A DNA stretch of 54,129 bases from Deltaproteobacteria bacterium. Its GTDB lineage: Bacteria; Desulfobacterota; Desulfomonilia; UBA1062. The DNA lies in the NCBI GenBank assembly GCA_018433085.1, contig JAHDRW010000039.1, positions 1-54,129 of the forward strand, read 5' to 3'. Below, piece after piece: positions 36,161 through 46,647 of the stretch; position 1 is the stretch's first letter; every line of letters starts with the position of its first letter. The notes beneath the pieces were generated by a model, which made no database searches, was not told the DNA's origin, and saw nothing but the letters and a program-made list of their open reading frames with translations. The position numbers and the translations under genes were made by a program.

Positions 36161-37501
36161 TTAGAAGAGCAGTAGCACCGCGATCCCCAGGTACGCCGCG
36201 ACCCCAAGGATATCCATGGTCGTGGTCACAAAGGGGCCCGAGGCGACGGCCGGGTCTTTATCGAGCTTGTAGAAGAGAATGGGCAGGAATGTGCCCATGA
36301 ATGATGCCAGCGACATGGAAATCATGATGGACAGTGCCACCACGATGGAGATGCGCAGCTCGTCGGGATAGAGGAAGAAGGCGATCAGTCCGAGCATGAC
36401 CCCGAACATGGCGCCCAGCAGGACGCCGACTCCCATCTGCTTGAGCACGATACTCCGGAAGTTCGTTGCCGATGAGGCCCCGGTGGCGATGCCGCGCACG
36501 ATCAACGCAACGGCCTGTGCGGCCACGTTGCCCCCCATGCCGAGAATGATGGGCATGAAGGCGGCCAGGCCCACCACCCTGCTGATGGTGGATTCGAACT
36601 CCCTGATGAGGAAGGTGGCGAGCACCCCCCCCACCCAGCTCACGAAGAGCCAGGGAATGCGGGTTGAGGCATTCTTGATCACGGACGAGCTCAGCAGGTC
36701 CTCTTCGGCGCCCGCGAGCATGAACATGTCTTCGGTGGCCTCTTCTTCCATGATGTCCACGATATCGTCGACCGTGATACGGCCCAGAAGGAGGCCCTGC
36801 TCGTCCACCACCGGCAGAACCATGGAGTCATAGCGCTTGAAGAGATTCGCTACCTGCTCCTGGTCCATGTCCACCGGCACGGTCAGGGGGTCGAGATCCA
36901 TGATCTGGGCCATGATGGCGTCCGGCTTGGAGAGGATGAGGTTCACCAGGGGCACGGTGCCCTCCAGGATGCGCCGGTTGTCGACCACGTAGACCATGTA
37001 GATGTTGTTGATCTCCGTGTGAAGCCTGCGTATCTGGGCGATCACCTCGTCCACGGTCGCATTGGGGTGCGCGGAGATCAACTCCCGCTGCATGATGCCG
37101 CCGGCCGTGTCCTCGGGATACTTGAGCAGCGACTTGATGTCGTACGAATCCTCGGGACTGAGCTCCGCGAGAACCCGCTCCGCGCGCTCGGCGTGCAGAT
37201 CGCCCACCAGGTCGGCCGCGTCATCGGAGTCCATGTCCTGGACGATCCGCGCAAGATCCTTATCGGACATGCCGTCGATGACGTCTTCCCGGGACTCGGA
37301 CGAAAGCTCGGCGATCACCTCGGACGCGGTGTCCACGTCCAGGAGCACGAAGAACTTGCCCCTGGACTCCTCGTCAAGGGCCTCGATAAGCTCGGCGATC
37401 TCCACGGGCTTGAGATCATGGAGCATATCGATGATATGGAACTCCCAACCCTTTTCGATATAGTCTTGCAGCAGTTTTACGTCCGTTGCTTTTACCGGCA
37501 T
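36161..37501 (-). CDS. mgtE: Magnesium transporter MgtE
   Basis: 446 residues. The cytoplasmic N domain has the MgtE helical repeat (ELSSESREDVIDGMSDKDLARIV, key residues LSxExxxDVIDxM), followed by two CBS domains (about 130-255), a linker helix, and five membrane helices with the pore-lining region MPIILGMGGNVAAQAVALIVRG. Mg2+-gated Mg2+ channel/transporter of the inner membrane. ATG 37501 has GAGGG six bases upstream. The 45-base spacing to the RodZ-like gene suggests one transcript. Confidence 0.96.
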   Translation of the reverse strand: MPVKATDVKLLQDYIEKGWEFHIIDMLHDLKPVEIAELIEALDEESRGKFFVLLDVDTASEVIAELSSESREDVIDGMSDKDLARIVQDMDSDDAADLVGDLHAERAERVLAELSPEDSYDIKSLLKYPEDTAGGIMQRELISAHPNATVDEVIAQIRRLHTEINNIYMVYVVDNRRILEGTVPLVNLILSKPDAIMAQIMDLDPLTVPVDMDQEQVANLFKRYDSMVLPVVDEQGLLLGRITVDDIVDIMEEEATEDMFMLAGAEEDLLSSSVIKNASTRIPWLFVSWVGGVLATFLIREFESTISRVVGLAAFMPIILGMGGNVAAQAVALIVRGIATGASSATNFRSIVLKQMGVGVLLGAMFGVMLGLIAFFLYPDELRISIVVALSIMISMSLASFMGTFLPILFYKLDKDPAVASGPFVTTTMDILGVAAYLGIAVLLLF

Positions 37502-37547
37502 ACCAATCCCTCACAAGGAATGCGGCGAGCGCTCTGTCGAGATACTC

Positions 37548-38018
37548 CTAGGAATAAGCGGTAATCGTTTCCGGGGTGCTCCCGGAAACCGCAAGCGCAT
37601 ACGCGCCTGCCGACTCTTGCTGTTCAGGACCCCTGCAGGTTTTCATGGAAAAACCGAAGATCACGATCAGCAGGAAGACAACTACGAAGATAATCACGAT
37701 CCGCTGAAGGGTGAAGCTCTCCACCTGGGTGTTTTTCATGAACCTGCTGCGAATTTCCTCTTTCTTTCCATGGGCTGCCAGCGTTTCGTCCATATGACTG
37801 ACGAGCTCTTCCTCGTTCATGTCGAACTCTTTGCTGATAACCTGGAGAAACCCGCGCAGAAAGGCTCTGGGAGGGAGTACGTCCACCTGGTCCTCTTCGA
37901 GAAATTTCAGGGTCTGGGCGGGGATTTTGGTCCTCTGCTCGATTTCCTTCAGGGAAATCCCGCGTTCCTCCCTTTCTTTCTTGAAATACTGTCCCAGTGT
38001 GAGTTTTTCTTCCGACAT
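37548..38018 (-). CDS. RodZ-like helix-turn-helix membrane protein, short form
   Basis: 156 residues. The N-terminal Xre/RodZ-type HTH (LGQYFKKEREERGISLKEIE, TKIPAQTLKFLEED, LPPRAFLRGFLQVISK) occupies about 6-65, a charged linker follows, and one membrane helix lies at about 105-124. Only about 30 residues lie outside, without the DUF4115 beta domain of true RodZ. It probably links a cytoplasmic partner such as MreB to the membrane, but this is inferred. ATG 38018 has GAGGGG six bases upstream; an in-frame GTG at 38024 overlaps that ribosome site. Confidence 0.85.
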   Translation of the reverse strand: MSEEKLTLGQYFKKEREERGISLKEIEQRTKIPAQTLKFLEEDQVDVLPPRAFLRGFLQVISKEFDMNEEELVSHMDETLAAHGKKEEIRSRFMKNTQVESFTLQRIVIIFVVVFLLIVIFGFSMKTCRGPEQQESAGAYALAVSGSTPETITAYS

Positions 38019-38166
38019 AGACACCCCCTCGCGTTCTCATTCCCCTTAGCATGACAATCCCCCACGAGGCAAGAATTATGACTTCCCATCATCTGTTTGA
38101 CTATTTTTTTCATATGAGGTTAGCTTATGGTGAATGAAAATCGTGACTAGGTGAAAGGACTATCCT

Positions 38167-38199
38167 AAAAAAGGGCCTGTCTTTGTCGGCCTTTTCTTC
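38167..38199 (+). terminator. Hairpin with T-run just upstream of radical SAM/DUF2344 gene
   Basis: AAAAGGGCC and GGCCTTTTC form an eight-pair stem (one G-T pair) with a ten-base loop, followed by TTTTCTT; read on the other strand it ends in six T. It lies only 19 bases before the ATG at 38218, so it would have to be a leader attenuator or a barrier to antisense transcription. Confidence 0.5.
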
Positions 38200-38217
38200 A
38201 CAGGACAAATAATACGA

Positions 38218-40545
38218 ATGAAACCGGTTGACTACAGCATCCTGCAGTCCGTTTCCAAGCCCGCACGGTACATCGGCGGGGAGGTGAACCAGATCGTCAA
38301 ACCCGACAGCGATGTCCAGGCGCGGTTTGCGCTGGCCTTTCCCGACACCTATGAGATCGGGATGTCCCATGCCGGGCTCAAGGTCCTCTATCAGATCCTC
38401 AACTCGATCCCCGGCATCTGGGCGCAGCGGGTGTTCGCGCCCTGGCACGATATGGCAGGCGCCCTCCTGAAAAACGGCATCGATCTCTTCAGCCTGGAGG
38501 AAAAACGCCCGGTGCGACTCTTCGACGTGGTCGGGTTTTCTCTTCTCTACGAGCTTTCCTATACCACGGTCTTAAGGATGCTCAAGCTTGCCCGGATCCC
38601 CCTGCGCGCGGCCGGGAGGAAAACGGGCGACCCCATCGTGATTGCGGGCGGCACCTGCACCGTCAACCCGACGCCGTTCCAGGACTTTTTCGATCTCGTC
38701 GTCATCGGAGACGGAGAGGAGGTGGTCGAGGAAATGGCCCGGGTATGTGTAGAGACAAGAGACCGCAGCGAGCGCATCTCGGCCATGGCGGAGATCGAGG
38801 GCGTGCACCGCCCGGGCGCACGGTCGAGGCCCAGGCGCAGGGTCCTGGCTGATCTCGACGCACGGCCGTTTCCCTCCCGCGTCGTGCTTCCCCATACCTC
38901 AATCGTGCACGACCGCATCGGGGTCGAGGTGGCCCGCGGATGCACCCGCGGATGCAGGTTCTGCCAGGCCGGGATGATCTACCGCCCGTACCGGGAACGA
39001 TCGTTTCCCTCGGTCATGAACACCCTCAAAGAATCCCTTGCCGCCACCGGGTATGACACCATCTCCATGCTCGCGCTCTCCGTCACCGACCTGAGCTATA
39101 TCAACACGATCATGGAATCGCTCTCCTGTCCCTCCCGGGAGGTGTCCATCGGCATCCCATCCTTACGGGTGGAAGGCATCACCCGCCGGGTGGCCGAGTT
39201 CATTTCCTCGGTCAAGAAGCCCGGCTTCACCATGGCGCCGGAGGCCGCCACCACCAGGCTCAGAGAGGTGATCAACAAGGGCAACACCGAAGAAGACCTC
39301 ATCAGGAGCGTGTCCATTATCCGGGAGATGGGCTGGAAGGCCCTGAAACTCTACTTCATGGTGGGCCTGCCCACGGAGCGGCACGAGGATATCGAGGCCA
39401 TATGCGCCCTGTCCCGCTCGATCGCCTCGCGGTTCAAGGGGAGCCTGACCATCAGCGCGTCCGGGTTCATCCCCAAGCCCTTCACTCCGTTCCAGTGGCA
39501 GGAGCAGATTACGCCCGATGCCCATGGAGAGGTGGTGCGATACCTGCAGAAGAACCTGCGGGGAAGAAACCTCTCGCTCCGGTGGCAGGACCCTGCCCTC
39601 ACCTTCCTGGAAGGCGTTTTCGCCAGGGGGGACGAGAGGCTCTCCCGTGTCATCGAGGAGGCCGAAGGCACCGGCGCCTACCTCGACGGGTGGGGGGACA
39701 CCTTCGATGCCCGGGTATGGGAAACGGCGTTCGAGAAGACCGGTGTCGATCCCCTGCAGTATCTCAAGGACCGCGACAGGAAAAATCCCCTTCCCTGGGA
39801 GTTTGTCGACGCACGGGTCTCAAGGTCCTTTCTCCTCAGGGAGGAGGAACGCGCGTACCAGGGAATACCCACCCCGGACTGCAGGCTCGATGGGTGCACG
39901 GGGTGCGGCGTCTGCGCCGGAGACGTCTCCAACGTCATCCATGAGGAATCGGCCCCTGCCCCGCTCTTCGAGCAGCCTTCGGGCGAGGGGAATATCCCCT
40001 ATGTGGTGCAGCTCGCCAAGGAAGGCCCTCTGCGGTTCGTATCGCCCCGGGACTACCTGGAAATGCTCAAGCGGGCGATCCGCCGGTCGGGGCTCAGCGC
40101 GGTATATACGAAAGGCTACAGCCCCACCATGAAACTGAGCACATCCCCTCCCCCGTCCTTCGGCATCGCCTCTGTAAGCGAGTTCCTCCAGTTCGAGCTC
40201 AGGGAAGAGGTCGATCCCGGGATGGTCTCCGACATGATCAACCGCGTCCTGCCCGAGGGCACCCGGGTGATGTCGTGCAGAAAGGCAAAGCTGGGCCTGC
40301 CCTATGCCTTTGTATACCGCACGGACAGACCGTTCTCCCTGGATCTCATGCCCGGCCAGACCATCGAAAAGGGCGGGAAGACGCTCACGGTGGACGATTT
40401 CCTGGCCTATCACGACGATACCACCATGACCGTCCTCGTGCGGGAGGGGAGAACGATCTCACCGGTCGCCATCCTCGATGCCTTCTCCGGCAGTCGCCTG
40501 GCAGCCTGGGAGATAACGAAGGTCGACACCCTTTTTGCCGAGTAG
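38218..40545 (+). CDS. TIGR03960-type radical SAM protein fused to DUF2344 domain
   Basis: 775 residues. N-terminal B12-binding-like segment (about 40-190: LAFPDTYEIGMSHAGLK, VVIGDGEE), then radical SAM core with Cys242, Cys246, Cys249 (GCTRGCRFCQAG, CX3CX2C). A cysteine cluster CRLDGCTGCGVC lies at about 556-567, which could hold another cluster, and the C-terminal DUF2344 domain begins at about 590 (PYVVQLAKEGPLRFVSPRDYLE). Function is unproven; homologues often sit beside ribonuclease G genes, suggesting RNA modification. Not so here. Upstream is a hairpin (38167-38199); no strong ribosome site is seen. Confidence 0.92.
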   Translation: MKPVDYSILQSVSKPARYIGGEVNQIVKPDSDVQARFALAFPDTYEIGMSHAGLKVLYQILNSIPGIWAQRVFAPWHDMAGALLKNGIDLFSLEEKRPVRLFDVVGFSLLYELSYTTVLRMLKLARIPLRAAGRKTGDPIVIAGGTCTVNPTPFQDFFDLVVIGDGEEVVEEMARVCVETRDRSERISAMAEIEGVHRPGARSRPRRRVLADLDARPFPSRVVLPHTSIVHDRIGVEVARGCTRGCRFCQAGMIYRPYRERSFPSVMNTLKESLAATGYDTISMLALSVTDLSYINTIMESLSCPSREVSIGIPSLRVEGITRRVAEFISSVKKPGFTMAPEAATTRLREVINKGNTEEDLIRSVSIIREMGWKALKLYFMVGLPTERHEDIEAICALSRSIASRFKGSLTISASGFIPKPFTPFQWQEQITPDAHGEVVRYLQKNLRGRNLSLRWQDPALTFLEGVFARGDERLSRVIEEAEGTGAYLDGWGDTFDARVWETAFEKTGVDPLQYLKDRDRKNPLPWEFVDARVSRSFLLREEERAYQGIPTPDCRLDGCTGCGVCAGDVSNVIHEESAPAPLFEQPSGEGNIPYVVQLAKEGPLRFVSPRDYLEMLKRAIRRSGLSAVYTKGYSPTMKLSTSPPPSFGIASVSEFLQFELREEVDPGMVSDMINRVLPEGTRVMSCRKAKLGLPYAFVYRTDRPFSLDLMPGQTIEKGGKTLTVDDFLAYHDDTTMTVLVREGRTISPVAILDAFSGSRLAAWEITKVDTLFAE

Positions 40546-40592
40546 CTGCCAGTTTCTAATCCGCCTTGCATGGGCGTAGATGCCCTGTGCTC

Positions 40593-40620
40593 TTGATATC
40601 GTTCCGGGCTACCCTACTAA
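40593..40620 (+). promoter_or_regulatory. Possible promoter of the copper ATPase gene
   Basis: TTGATA at 40593-40598, a 16-base spacer, and a poor -10 TACTAA at 40615-40620. A small stem GGGC/GCCC lies upstream at 40572-40585. No recognisable CueR or CsoR operator is present. Confidence 0.3.
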
Positions 40621-40677
40621 AAAAGAATGCTTCCGCTTCTTTGATCGCATGCGGGGCAGGAAAGGACGCCTGAAGAT

Positions 40678-43497
40678 ATGAACGACTCCGGACCGAAGAA
40701 CCCGTGCTGCGGGACCAATGGACCCGGGGAATTCCGGGACCCGGTCTGCGGCATGGTGACGACCGACCCGAACGCGTATATCAGATACGAGTATCAGGGG
40801 AAGACCTACTACTTCTGCTGCGCCGTCTGCCTGGAAAAATTCAGGGAAAATCCCGGGAAATATCTGGAGAAAGAGTTGCCCCGGACCGGCAAGCCTGTGG
40901 AGTTCCGGGATCCGGTGTGCGGCATGGTGACGACCGATCCTGGCGCGTATCTGCCTCTGGAGTACCGTGGGAAAACCTACTACTTCTGCAGCGAACACTG
41001 CCGGCAAAAATTCAACGACAATCCGGAGAAGTACCTGACCGAACCCTCTGCCCGGGAAGCGGAGCCCAAGGAGTTCCGGGACCCGGTCTGCGGCATGGTC
41101 ACCACTGACGCAAACGCATATCTTGCCTTGGAGTACAAGGGCAAGACCTATTACTTCTGCAGCGAACACTGCCGCGAGAAGTTCAGGGAAAACCCTGAAA
41201 AATATCTTCATCCTGCAGAGGAGCGTGCAGCCTCTGCAACCCGGATGGCCAGCCGGGCTCAGGACTACTGCTGCCCCATGCATCCCGAGGTACACAGCCC
41301 TGTGCCGGCGAGCTGCACAAAGTGCGGGATGGCGCTGGAACCGGCCATTCCCGGGGCATTTCCCGGGACAACTCAGTGGACCTGCCCCATGCATCCCGAG
41401 GTAGTCCGCGATGAACCGGGCGGCTGCCCCCTCTGCGGGATGGCGCTGGAACCCGTCTCCCCGGCGGAGGCAGGCGAAGAGGAGAACGCGGAATACCGTG
41501 ATATGAAAACCCGCTTTGTGGTGAGCGCCGTGCTGACCCTCCCCATCGTGCTCATCTCCATGCGGTCCATGATACCGGGCGGGGCCTTCCTGGATGCCCT
41601 GGCCCCGGCCGGAACCTTCCTGTGGATCGAGCTCCTGCTGGCGACACCGGTAGTCCTCTGGGGCGGCTGGCCGTTCTTCGTGCGGGCCTGGCAGTCCCTG
41701 GTCTTCAAGAGCCTGAACATGTTCACCCTCATCGGGCTGGGGGTTGCCGTAAGCTATGGCTACAGCCTCGTAGCCGCCCTTTTCCCCGGCATCTTCCCCG
41801 TGTCGTTCAGGGGCGTGGACGGGACCATCGGGGTGTATTTCGAGGCGGCGGCCGTCATCACCACCCTGGTCCTGCTGGGACAGGTCCTGGAGCTCAAGGC
41901 GCGCAGCAAAACCGGCGAGGCCATCCGCTCGCTTTTGAGCCTCGCGCCGAAGAAGGCCAGGCGGATCGACGCGCAGGGCCGCGAAGAGGATGTTTCGCTC
42001 GGTATGGTCCGCCCCGGAGACCGTCTCAGGGTACTCCCGGGGGAGAAGGTGCCCACCGACGGCACGGTGCTCGAAGGGAGCAGCAACGTGGATGAATCCA
42101 TGATCACCGGCGAACCTGTGCCCGTGGAGAAGCTTTCCGGCGACCCGGTGGTGGGCGGGACGATAAACGGCAACGGTTCGCTGGTCATGGAGGCGAACCG
42201 GGTGGGAGCCGATACCCTGCTCTCCCAGATCGTTGCGCTCACGGCCCAAGCCCAGAGGTCCCGGGCACCCATTCAGCGGCTGGCGGATGTGGTGTCGGCA
42301 TACTTCGTCCCGGCCATTGTCCTCATCGCGCTCGTCACCTTCGGCCTGTGGGTCTGGATCGGGCCCGAGCCGCAGTTCGCCCATGCCATCATCGCCGCGG
42401 TCTCCGTGCTCATCGTGGCGTGCCCCTGCGCGCTGGGACTCGCCACACCTGTGTCCATCATGGTCGCCACGGGCAAGGGCGCCACCATGGGGCTGCTCTT
42501 CCGGAATGCGGAGGCCATTGAGACCCTGGGCAAAATCGACACCCTGGTGGTGGACAAGACCGGGACGCTCACCCGTGGCAAACCCGCGCTGACCCATATA
42601 AGGGCGACCGGCGGGCTGGATGAAAAATCCTTTCTCATGTATGCCGGAAGCCTCGAAAAGGCGAGCGGGCATCCCCTTGCACAGGCCGTGGTCACCGGCG
42701 CCCTTGACCGGGGGGCCTCAATCGGAGAGGTGCGGGATTTCATCAATGTTCCGGGGAAAGGGGTAACCGGCACCGTGTCGGGAAGCCGGGTGGCCCTGGG
42801 GAACCGGGCGCTCTTTGAGGACGAGGGAGTTTCCGTCCGCGAGTTTGCAGACGAGGCCGAGGCCATACGGAAAAAGGGGCAGACCATCATGTTCGTTGCC
42901 GTGGACGGCAGGCCTGCCGGATTTCTGGGCGTATCCGATCCCATAAAGGACACCTCGTTCGAGGCCATCCGGACGCTGCACCGGCAAGGCATCAGGATCG
43001 TCATGCTCACGGGCGACCACGAGGTCACCGCCCGGGCGGTTGCACTCGAGCTCGGAATAGACAAAGTGATTGCGGATGTCCTGCCTGCCGACAAGGAGGT
43101 CGTGGTCAGGCGCCTTCAGGAGAAAGGAAGGATGGTCGCCATGGCGGGCGACGGCATCAACGACGCCCCCTCGCTGGCCCGCGCCCACGTAGGAATCGCC
43201 ATGGGGGGGGGCTCGGACATCGCCATGGAGAGCGCCCAGGTGACCCTGGTCAAGGGGGATCTCAAGGGGCTCGTGTCCGCCATCACCCTGAGCCGGGCTA
43301 CCATGCGCAATATCAAGCAGAATCTCTTTTTCGCCTTCGTCTATAACGCCCTGAGCGTGCCAATCGCGGCAGGGGCACTCTATCCGTTCCTGGGGATCAT
43401 CCTCTCTCCCATGATTGCCGCCGCGGCCATGAGCCTGAGCTCGGTATCCGTTATCAGCAATGCGTTGCGCCTGAAGAGAAAAACCGTTGCCGCATAG
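40678..43497 (+). CDS. copA: P1B-type copper-transporting ATPase with three YHS and two metal-binding N-terminal modules
   Basis: 939 residues. Three YHS domains in tandem (about 19-62, 76-120, 132-177), each with DPVCGM and YYFCxxxC; two short CPMHPEV...CxxCGMALEP modules (197-222, 234-260). The catalytic body follows, with transmembrane CPC (582-584), phosphorylation motif DKTGT (626-630), HP locus (GHPLAQ), GDGINDAP, and late YN and MSLSS motifs indicating Cu+ specificity (P1B-1). Pumps Cu+ out of the cytoplasm at the cost of ATP. It lacks the ferredoxin-like CxxC (HMA) domains of classical CopA. Stands alone between a radical SAM gene and a two-component system. The long antisense frame across it is a shadow. 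Confidence 0.95.
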   Translation: MNDSGPKNPCCGTNGPGEFRDPVCGMVTTDPNAYIRYEYQGKTYYFCCAVCLEKFRENPGKYLEKELPRTGKPVEFRDPVCGMVTTDPGAYLPLEYRGKTYYFCSEHCRQKFNDNPEKYLTEPSAREAEPKEFRDPVCGMVTTDANAYLALEYKGKTYYFCSEHCREKFRENPEKYLHPAEERAASATRMASRAQDYCCPMHPEVHSPVPASCTKCGMALEPAIPGAFPGTTQWTCPMHPEVVRDEPGGCPLCGMALEPVSPAEAGEEENAEYRDMKTRFVVSAVLTLPIVLISMRSMIPGGAFLDALAPAGTFLWIELLLATPVVLWGGWPFFVRAWQSLVFKSLNMFTLIGLGVAVSYGYSLVAALFPGIFPVSFRGVDGTIGVYFEAAAVITTLVLLGQVLELKARSKTGEAIRSLLSLAPKKARRIDAQGREEDVSLGMVRPGDRLRVLPGEKVPTDGTVLEGSSNVDESMITGEPVPVEKLSGDPVVGGTINGNGSLVMEANRVGADTLLSQIVALTAQAQRSRAPIQRLADVVSAYFVPAIVLIALVTFGLWVWIGPEPQFAHAIIAAVSVLIVACPCALGLATPVSIMVATGKGATMGLLFRNAEAIETLGKIDTLVVDKTGTLTRGKPALTHIRATGGLDEKSFLMYAGSLEKASGHPLAQAVVTGALDRGASIGEVRDFINVPGKGVTGTVSGSRVALGNRALFEDEGVSVREFADEAEAIRKKGQTIMFVAVDGRPAGFLGVSDPIKDTSFEAIRTLHRQGIRIVMLTGDHEVTARAVALELGIDKVIADVLPADKEVVVRRLQEKGRMVAMAGDGINDAPSLARAHVGIAMGGGSDIAMESAQVTLVKGDLKGLVSAITLSRATMRNIKQNLFFAFVYNALSVPIAAGALYPFLGIILSPMIAAAAMSLSSVSVISNALRLKRKTVAA
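40732..41208 (+). repeat. Triplicated YHS-domain coding repeat
   Basis: Three successive YHS units start at 40732, 40903 and 41071, about 170 bases apart, with near-identical landmarks [13 protein letters not shown] and GKTYYFC. Units two and three are most alike ([12 protein letters not shown]), pointing to stepwise duplication. Confidence 0.85.
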
Positions 43498-44055
43498 GGT
43501 GCCGCATTGAGATGCGCCCTCAAAAAGGCCATGCTTTTATGGGGCGCCTATTTCAGAAAATTCATGACAGAAGGGCCTACCCGGAAACTTTATTACGAAT
43601 GTGACCTGTTACCGAACAGTTATCTTTCGAAGACGGGCATCTCCCTCCTCGTGTCTTGCAGGCGAAAAAAGTCCTTTCAGAAAAACGGTTGCGAAGCGAG
43701 GAAAAAGCAGATAATGGACGGGTAGTGCCTGAAGGAAAGAGCGGCGGGAAAACGCACGGCCCTTTTCTTGGTGTATTCTTTTACTTTGCGGCATGTTCAG
43801 AGAAACATTCTGATACCTGCCTTTTCGGAGGCTTGGGCTTGTTCATTGATGAATTCTTTTTTTCCCGATTCACCTGTAAGGGTCATGGGATTGTAATTAT
43901 TTGTTATTTATCTTACCGGATGTGACATGCTATGAAGCCGGGGACATTACGATCCCGGGCTCGCCGTTATCAGGCGGGGTGCTGCGGCACAATCCTCTCA
44001 CCGAAAGCGGGTGTGAAGGCTGATTCGGGATTTTTTTAAGCCGGAGCAAGAACGG
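43498..44055. other. Intergenic region between copper ATPase and histidine kinase
   Basis: About 560 bases. Two short plus-strand frames (43507-43725 and 43656-43925) overlap each other out of frame, have no ribosome site and no recognisable product. Composition becomes AT-rich towards 43880-43920, where the kinase promoter might lie, but no hexamer pair is convincing. No terminator is seen after the ATPase gene. Confidence 0.5.
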
Positions 44056-46647
44056 ATGCAGGCAGAAGCATTCATCAGGAAGAACATGAACAATCAGAAC
44101 GGCACCAGAGAACACTTCACGCTTACGGGCAGCACCGGAAGGAGAGACAACCGGTTTCTTCGCGAACGGATTCACCGGCGTCTGCAGAGGCTCCTCATGC
44201 CGGTTTTTTTCGCTCTTCTTATCGCGACCGTCTGGCTGAACGAGCTTCTCGATATCCCGCATCATCTCTTCGGCATGTCCCGAACCCCCAGCAACTGGCT
44301 GGAATCCGTTCTGGAAACCCTCTTCATCCTCCTGGCGGCATTGGCCGCGTGGATTCTCACTCATGGCGCGGGCATTGAGCGCACGAGGGAGAAAATGCTC
44401 CATGAACGACAGAAGATATTTTCAAACATCCTTATCCGTGAGTCGCCCACCTATTTCCTGGCCGCAAATCCCGACGGAAGCATCATCACGGCAAGCAGCG
44501 CGCTGTTGAGCAAAACAGGCTACACCCTCGATGAGGTGGTGGGCAAGGACGCACTCTCCCTGTTCTTTCCCGTTCGCGAGCACCAGGCGATAACCCGGGA
44601 GATGACAGATTTCGTGCAAAGCGGGAAATCCAAGCCGCGGACCTCGCACATCGTTACAAAGACCGGTGAGGAGTCTATCGTGCAGTGGGAGGGCACGGTG
44701 GTCTATCACGAAGACGGTACGGTCGATTTTATCTATGGAGCAGGCATCGATATCACCGCGCAGAAACGGACGGAACGCGCACTGAGGCTCAGTGAGGAGC
44801 GGTATCGTTCGTTCGTGCAGAATCTCCAGGGCATCGCCTACCAGCTCGATATGGATTTCAGGCCGGTGTTCATGCACGGAAATGTGGAGAAGATCACCGG
44901 TTACCGGGAAGATGCGTTCCTGAACGCAACGGTGCGGTGGGAGGATTTCATCTTTGCGGAAGACCTCGCGGGCTTAAGGGCAAACTTCCAGAAAGCAAAA
45001 ACCGTCCCGAACTATACGGGAGAGTACACCTACAGGATTATCAGGATGGACGGAACACTCTGCTGGGTACGGGAGTATTTCCGCAGCATCTGTGGTGAAG
45101 ACGGGCGCCCGGCTGCCATACAGGGAACCGTGTACGACATCACGGCGGAACGGCAGGCAGAGGAGGCTCTGCGCGCCAGCGATGCACGCTACCGTCTCCT
45201 GGCGGAAAACATGAGCGACGTGATCTGGGCGCTTGACATGGACTTGCGCTACACCTACATCAGCCCTTCCGTAGAGAAGGCCAGGGGATATACCGTGGAA
45301 GAGGCCATGGGCCTGCCCATGGAGAAGGTCTTGGCGCCCGGCTCTTACCGGGAATTGAAAAAGATCCTTGCCGGGCTGCGCGATGCCCATGAACGGCAAG
45401 AACCTGATCCTGGCGGAAGAACGCGAACCCAGGAGTTCGAAATGGTGTGCAAAAACGGATCGACCATCTGGGTGGAGATCACCGGAAGCCTTATTCTGGA
45501 CATTGGGGGACGTCCAGCGGGCTACGTGGGGATGACACGCGACATCACCGAGAGAAAGAGGGCGGAGAAAGCCATCAGACAGAGCGAGGAAACCTATCGC
45601 GCCATTTTTCGGAGCACCGGCACCGCCATGATCATCATCGAGGAAGACACGACCATCTCCCTTGCCAATAGTGAATTCGAGCACCTTTCCGGCTATTCCC
45701 GGGAGGACATCGAGGGAAAGAAGCCCTGGACGGAATTCGTTGTCCCGGAAGATATCGATCGCATCATGAAGTATCATGTCGTCAGAAGGATGCATGACAA
45801 CAGCGCTCCGAGAAACTACGATCTGCGCTTCAATGACAGACATGGCAGGTTGAAGGACCTGTACGTCACCGCCACATTGCTGCCCGGAACCAGGAAAAGT
45901 CTCATCTCGCTTCTGGATATCACGCAGACGAAAAAGGCCGCGGAGGAGCTCAGGATCTCCCAGGAGCAGCTGCGCAACCTCCATAAACATTCCCAGGACG
46001 TCCGCGAGCGGGAACGCACCCGCATAGCCAGGGAGATCCATGACGAGCTTGGCCAGGTGCTCACGGCGCTGAAGATGGACCTTTCCTATCTTGCCAAGAA
46101 GCTGCCTCCCGATCTCGCGCCCCTGGGGACAAAGGTCGATCATATGCTCAAATTCGTGGATATGACCATCCAGACGGTGAAGCGCATCACCATGGATCTC
46201 AGGCCCGGGCTCCTCGATCACCTGGGTCTGGTCGCCGCCATCGAGTGGCAGGCGGGTGAATTTCAGAACAGAACCGGGATCAGATGCAGTCTCACGGTCG
46301 ACCCGGATGACATTACCCTGCGGCCGGATCAGGCTACGTCGGTGTTCCGTATCTTTCAGGAGGCACTGACAAACATTGCCCGGCACGCCCGGGCCACCGA
46401 GGTAAGGACATCCCTGATCGCCAGGGACGGCATCCTCGAAATAACAGTGAGGGATAACGGAATCGGAATAACAAAAGAACAGCTGGAGAATGCAAAATCA
46501 TACGGCCTCATGGGAATCAAGGAGCGGGCTTACTTCTGCGGCGGAAAGGCCGGGATTTCCGGCAAGAAAGGGAAGGGGACCACGGTGGTGATCTCCATCC
46601 CCTTTGACGATGCGAGGGTTCACGATGATACGAGTGCTTGTGGTTGA
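44056..46647 (+). CDS. PAS-domain sensor histidine kinase (NarL-partner, HisKA_3 type)
   Basis: 863 residues. Two membrane helices near the N-terminus (about 45-62 and 86-103) with only a short loop between them, so sensing is probably cytoplasmic. Four PAS domains follow (about 120-237, 240-367, 372-500, 505-628), several with PAC ends (GAGIDITAQKRTE, GMTRDITERKRAE). The dimerisation/phosphoacceptor helix has His662 in IAREIHDELGQ, followed by a HATPase with DNGIG and GLMGIKERA. No haem or flavin motif can be assigned. ATG 44056 has GGAGC eight bases upstream. Its end overlaps the regulator gene by 23 bases, so they form one pair. Confidence 0.94.
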   Translation: MQAEAFIRKNMNNQNGTREHFTLTGSTGRRDNRFLRERIHRRLQRLLMPVFFALLIATVWLNELLDIPHHLFGMSRTPSNWLESVLETLFILLAALAAWILTHGAGIERTREKMLHERQKIFSNILIRESPTYFLAANPDGSIITASSALLSKTGYTLDEVVGKDALSLFFPVREHQAITREMTDFVQSGKSKPRTSHIVTKTGEESIVQWEGTVVYHEDGTVDFIYGAGIDITAQKRTERALRLSEERYRSFVQNLQGIAYQLDMDFRPVFMHGNVEKITGYREDAFLNATVRWEDFIFAEDLAGLRANFQKAKTVPNYTGEYTYRIIRMDGTLCWVREYFRSICGEDGRPAAIQGTVYDITAERQAEEALRASDARYRLLAENMSDVIWALDMDLRYTYISPSVEKARGYTVEEAMGLPMEKVLAPGSYRELKKILAGLRDAHERQEPDPGGRTRTQEFEMVCKNGSTIWVEITGSLILDIGGRPAGYVGMTRDITERKRAEKAIRQSEETYRAIFRSTGTAMIIIEEDTTISLANSEFEHLSGYSREDIEGKKPWTEFVVPEDIDRIMKYHVVRRMHDNSAPRNYDLRFNDRHGRLKDLYVTATLLPGTRKSLISLLDITQTKKAAEELRISQEQLRNLHKHSQDVRERERTRIAREIHDELGQVLTALKMDLSYLAKKLPPDLAPLGTKVDHMLKFVDMTIQTVKRITMDLRPGLLDHLGLVAAIEWQAGEFQNRTGIRCSLTVDPDDITLRPDQATSVFRIFQEALTNIARHARATEVRTSLIARDGILEITVRDNGIGITKEQLENAKSYGLMGIKERAYFCGGKAGISGKKGKGTTVVISIPFDDARVHDDTSACG

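Noticed and set aside
40609..42672. 687-codon open frame on the minus strand across the copper ATPase
   Set aside because: It is antisense to a gene with every P-type ATPase motif, has low-complexity His/Gly/Arg composition and no ribosome site: a GC-skew shadow.
43507..43925. Two short overlapping plus-strand frames after the copper ATPase
   Set aside because: No ribosome site, no family resemblance, mutually overlapping in different frames.
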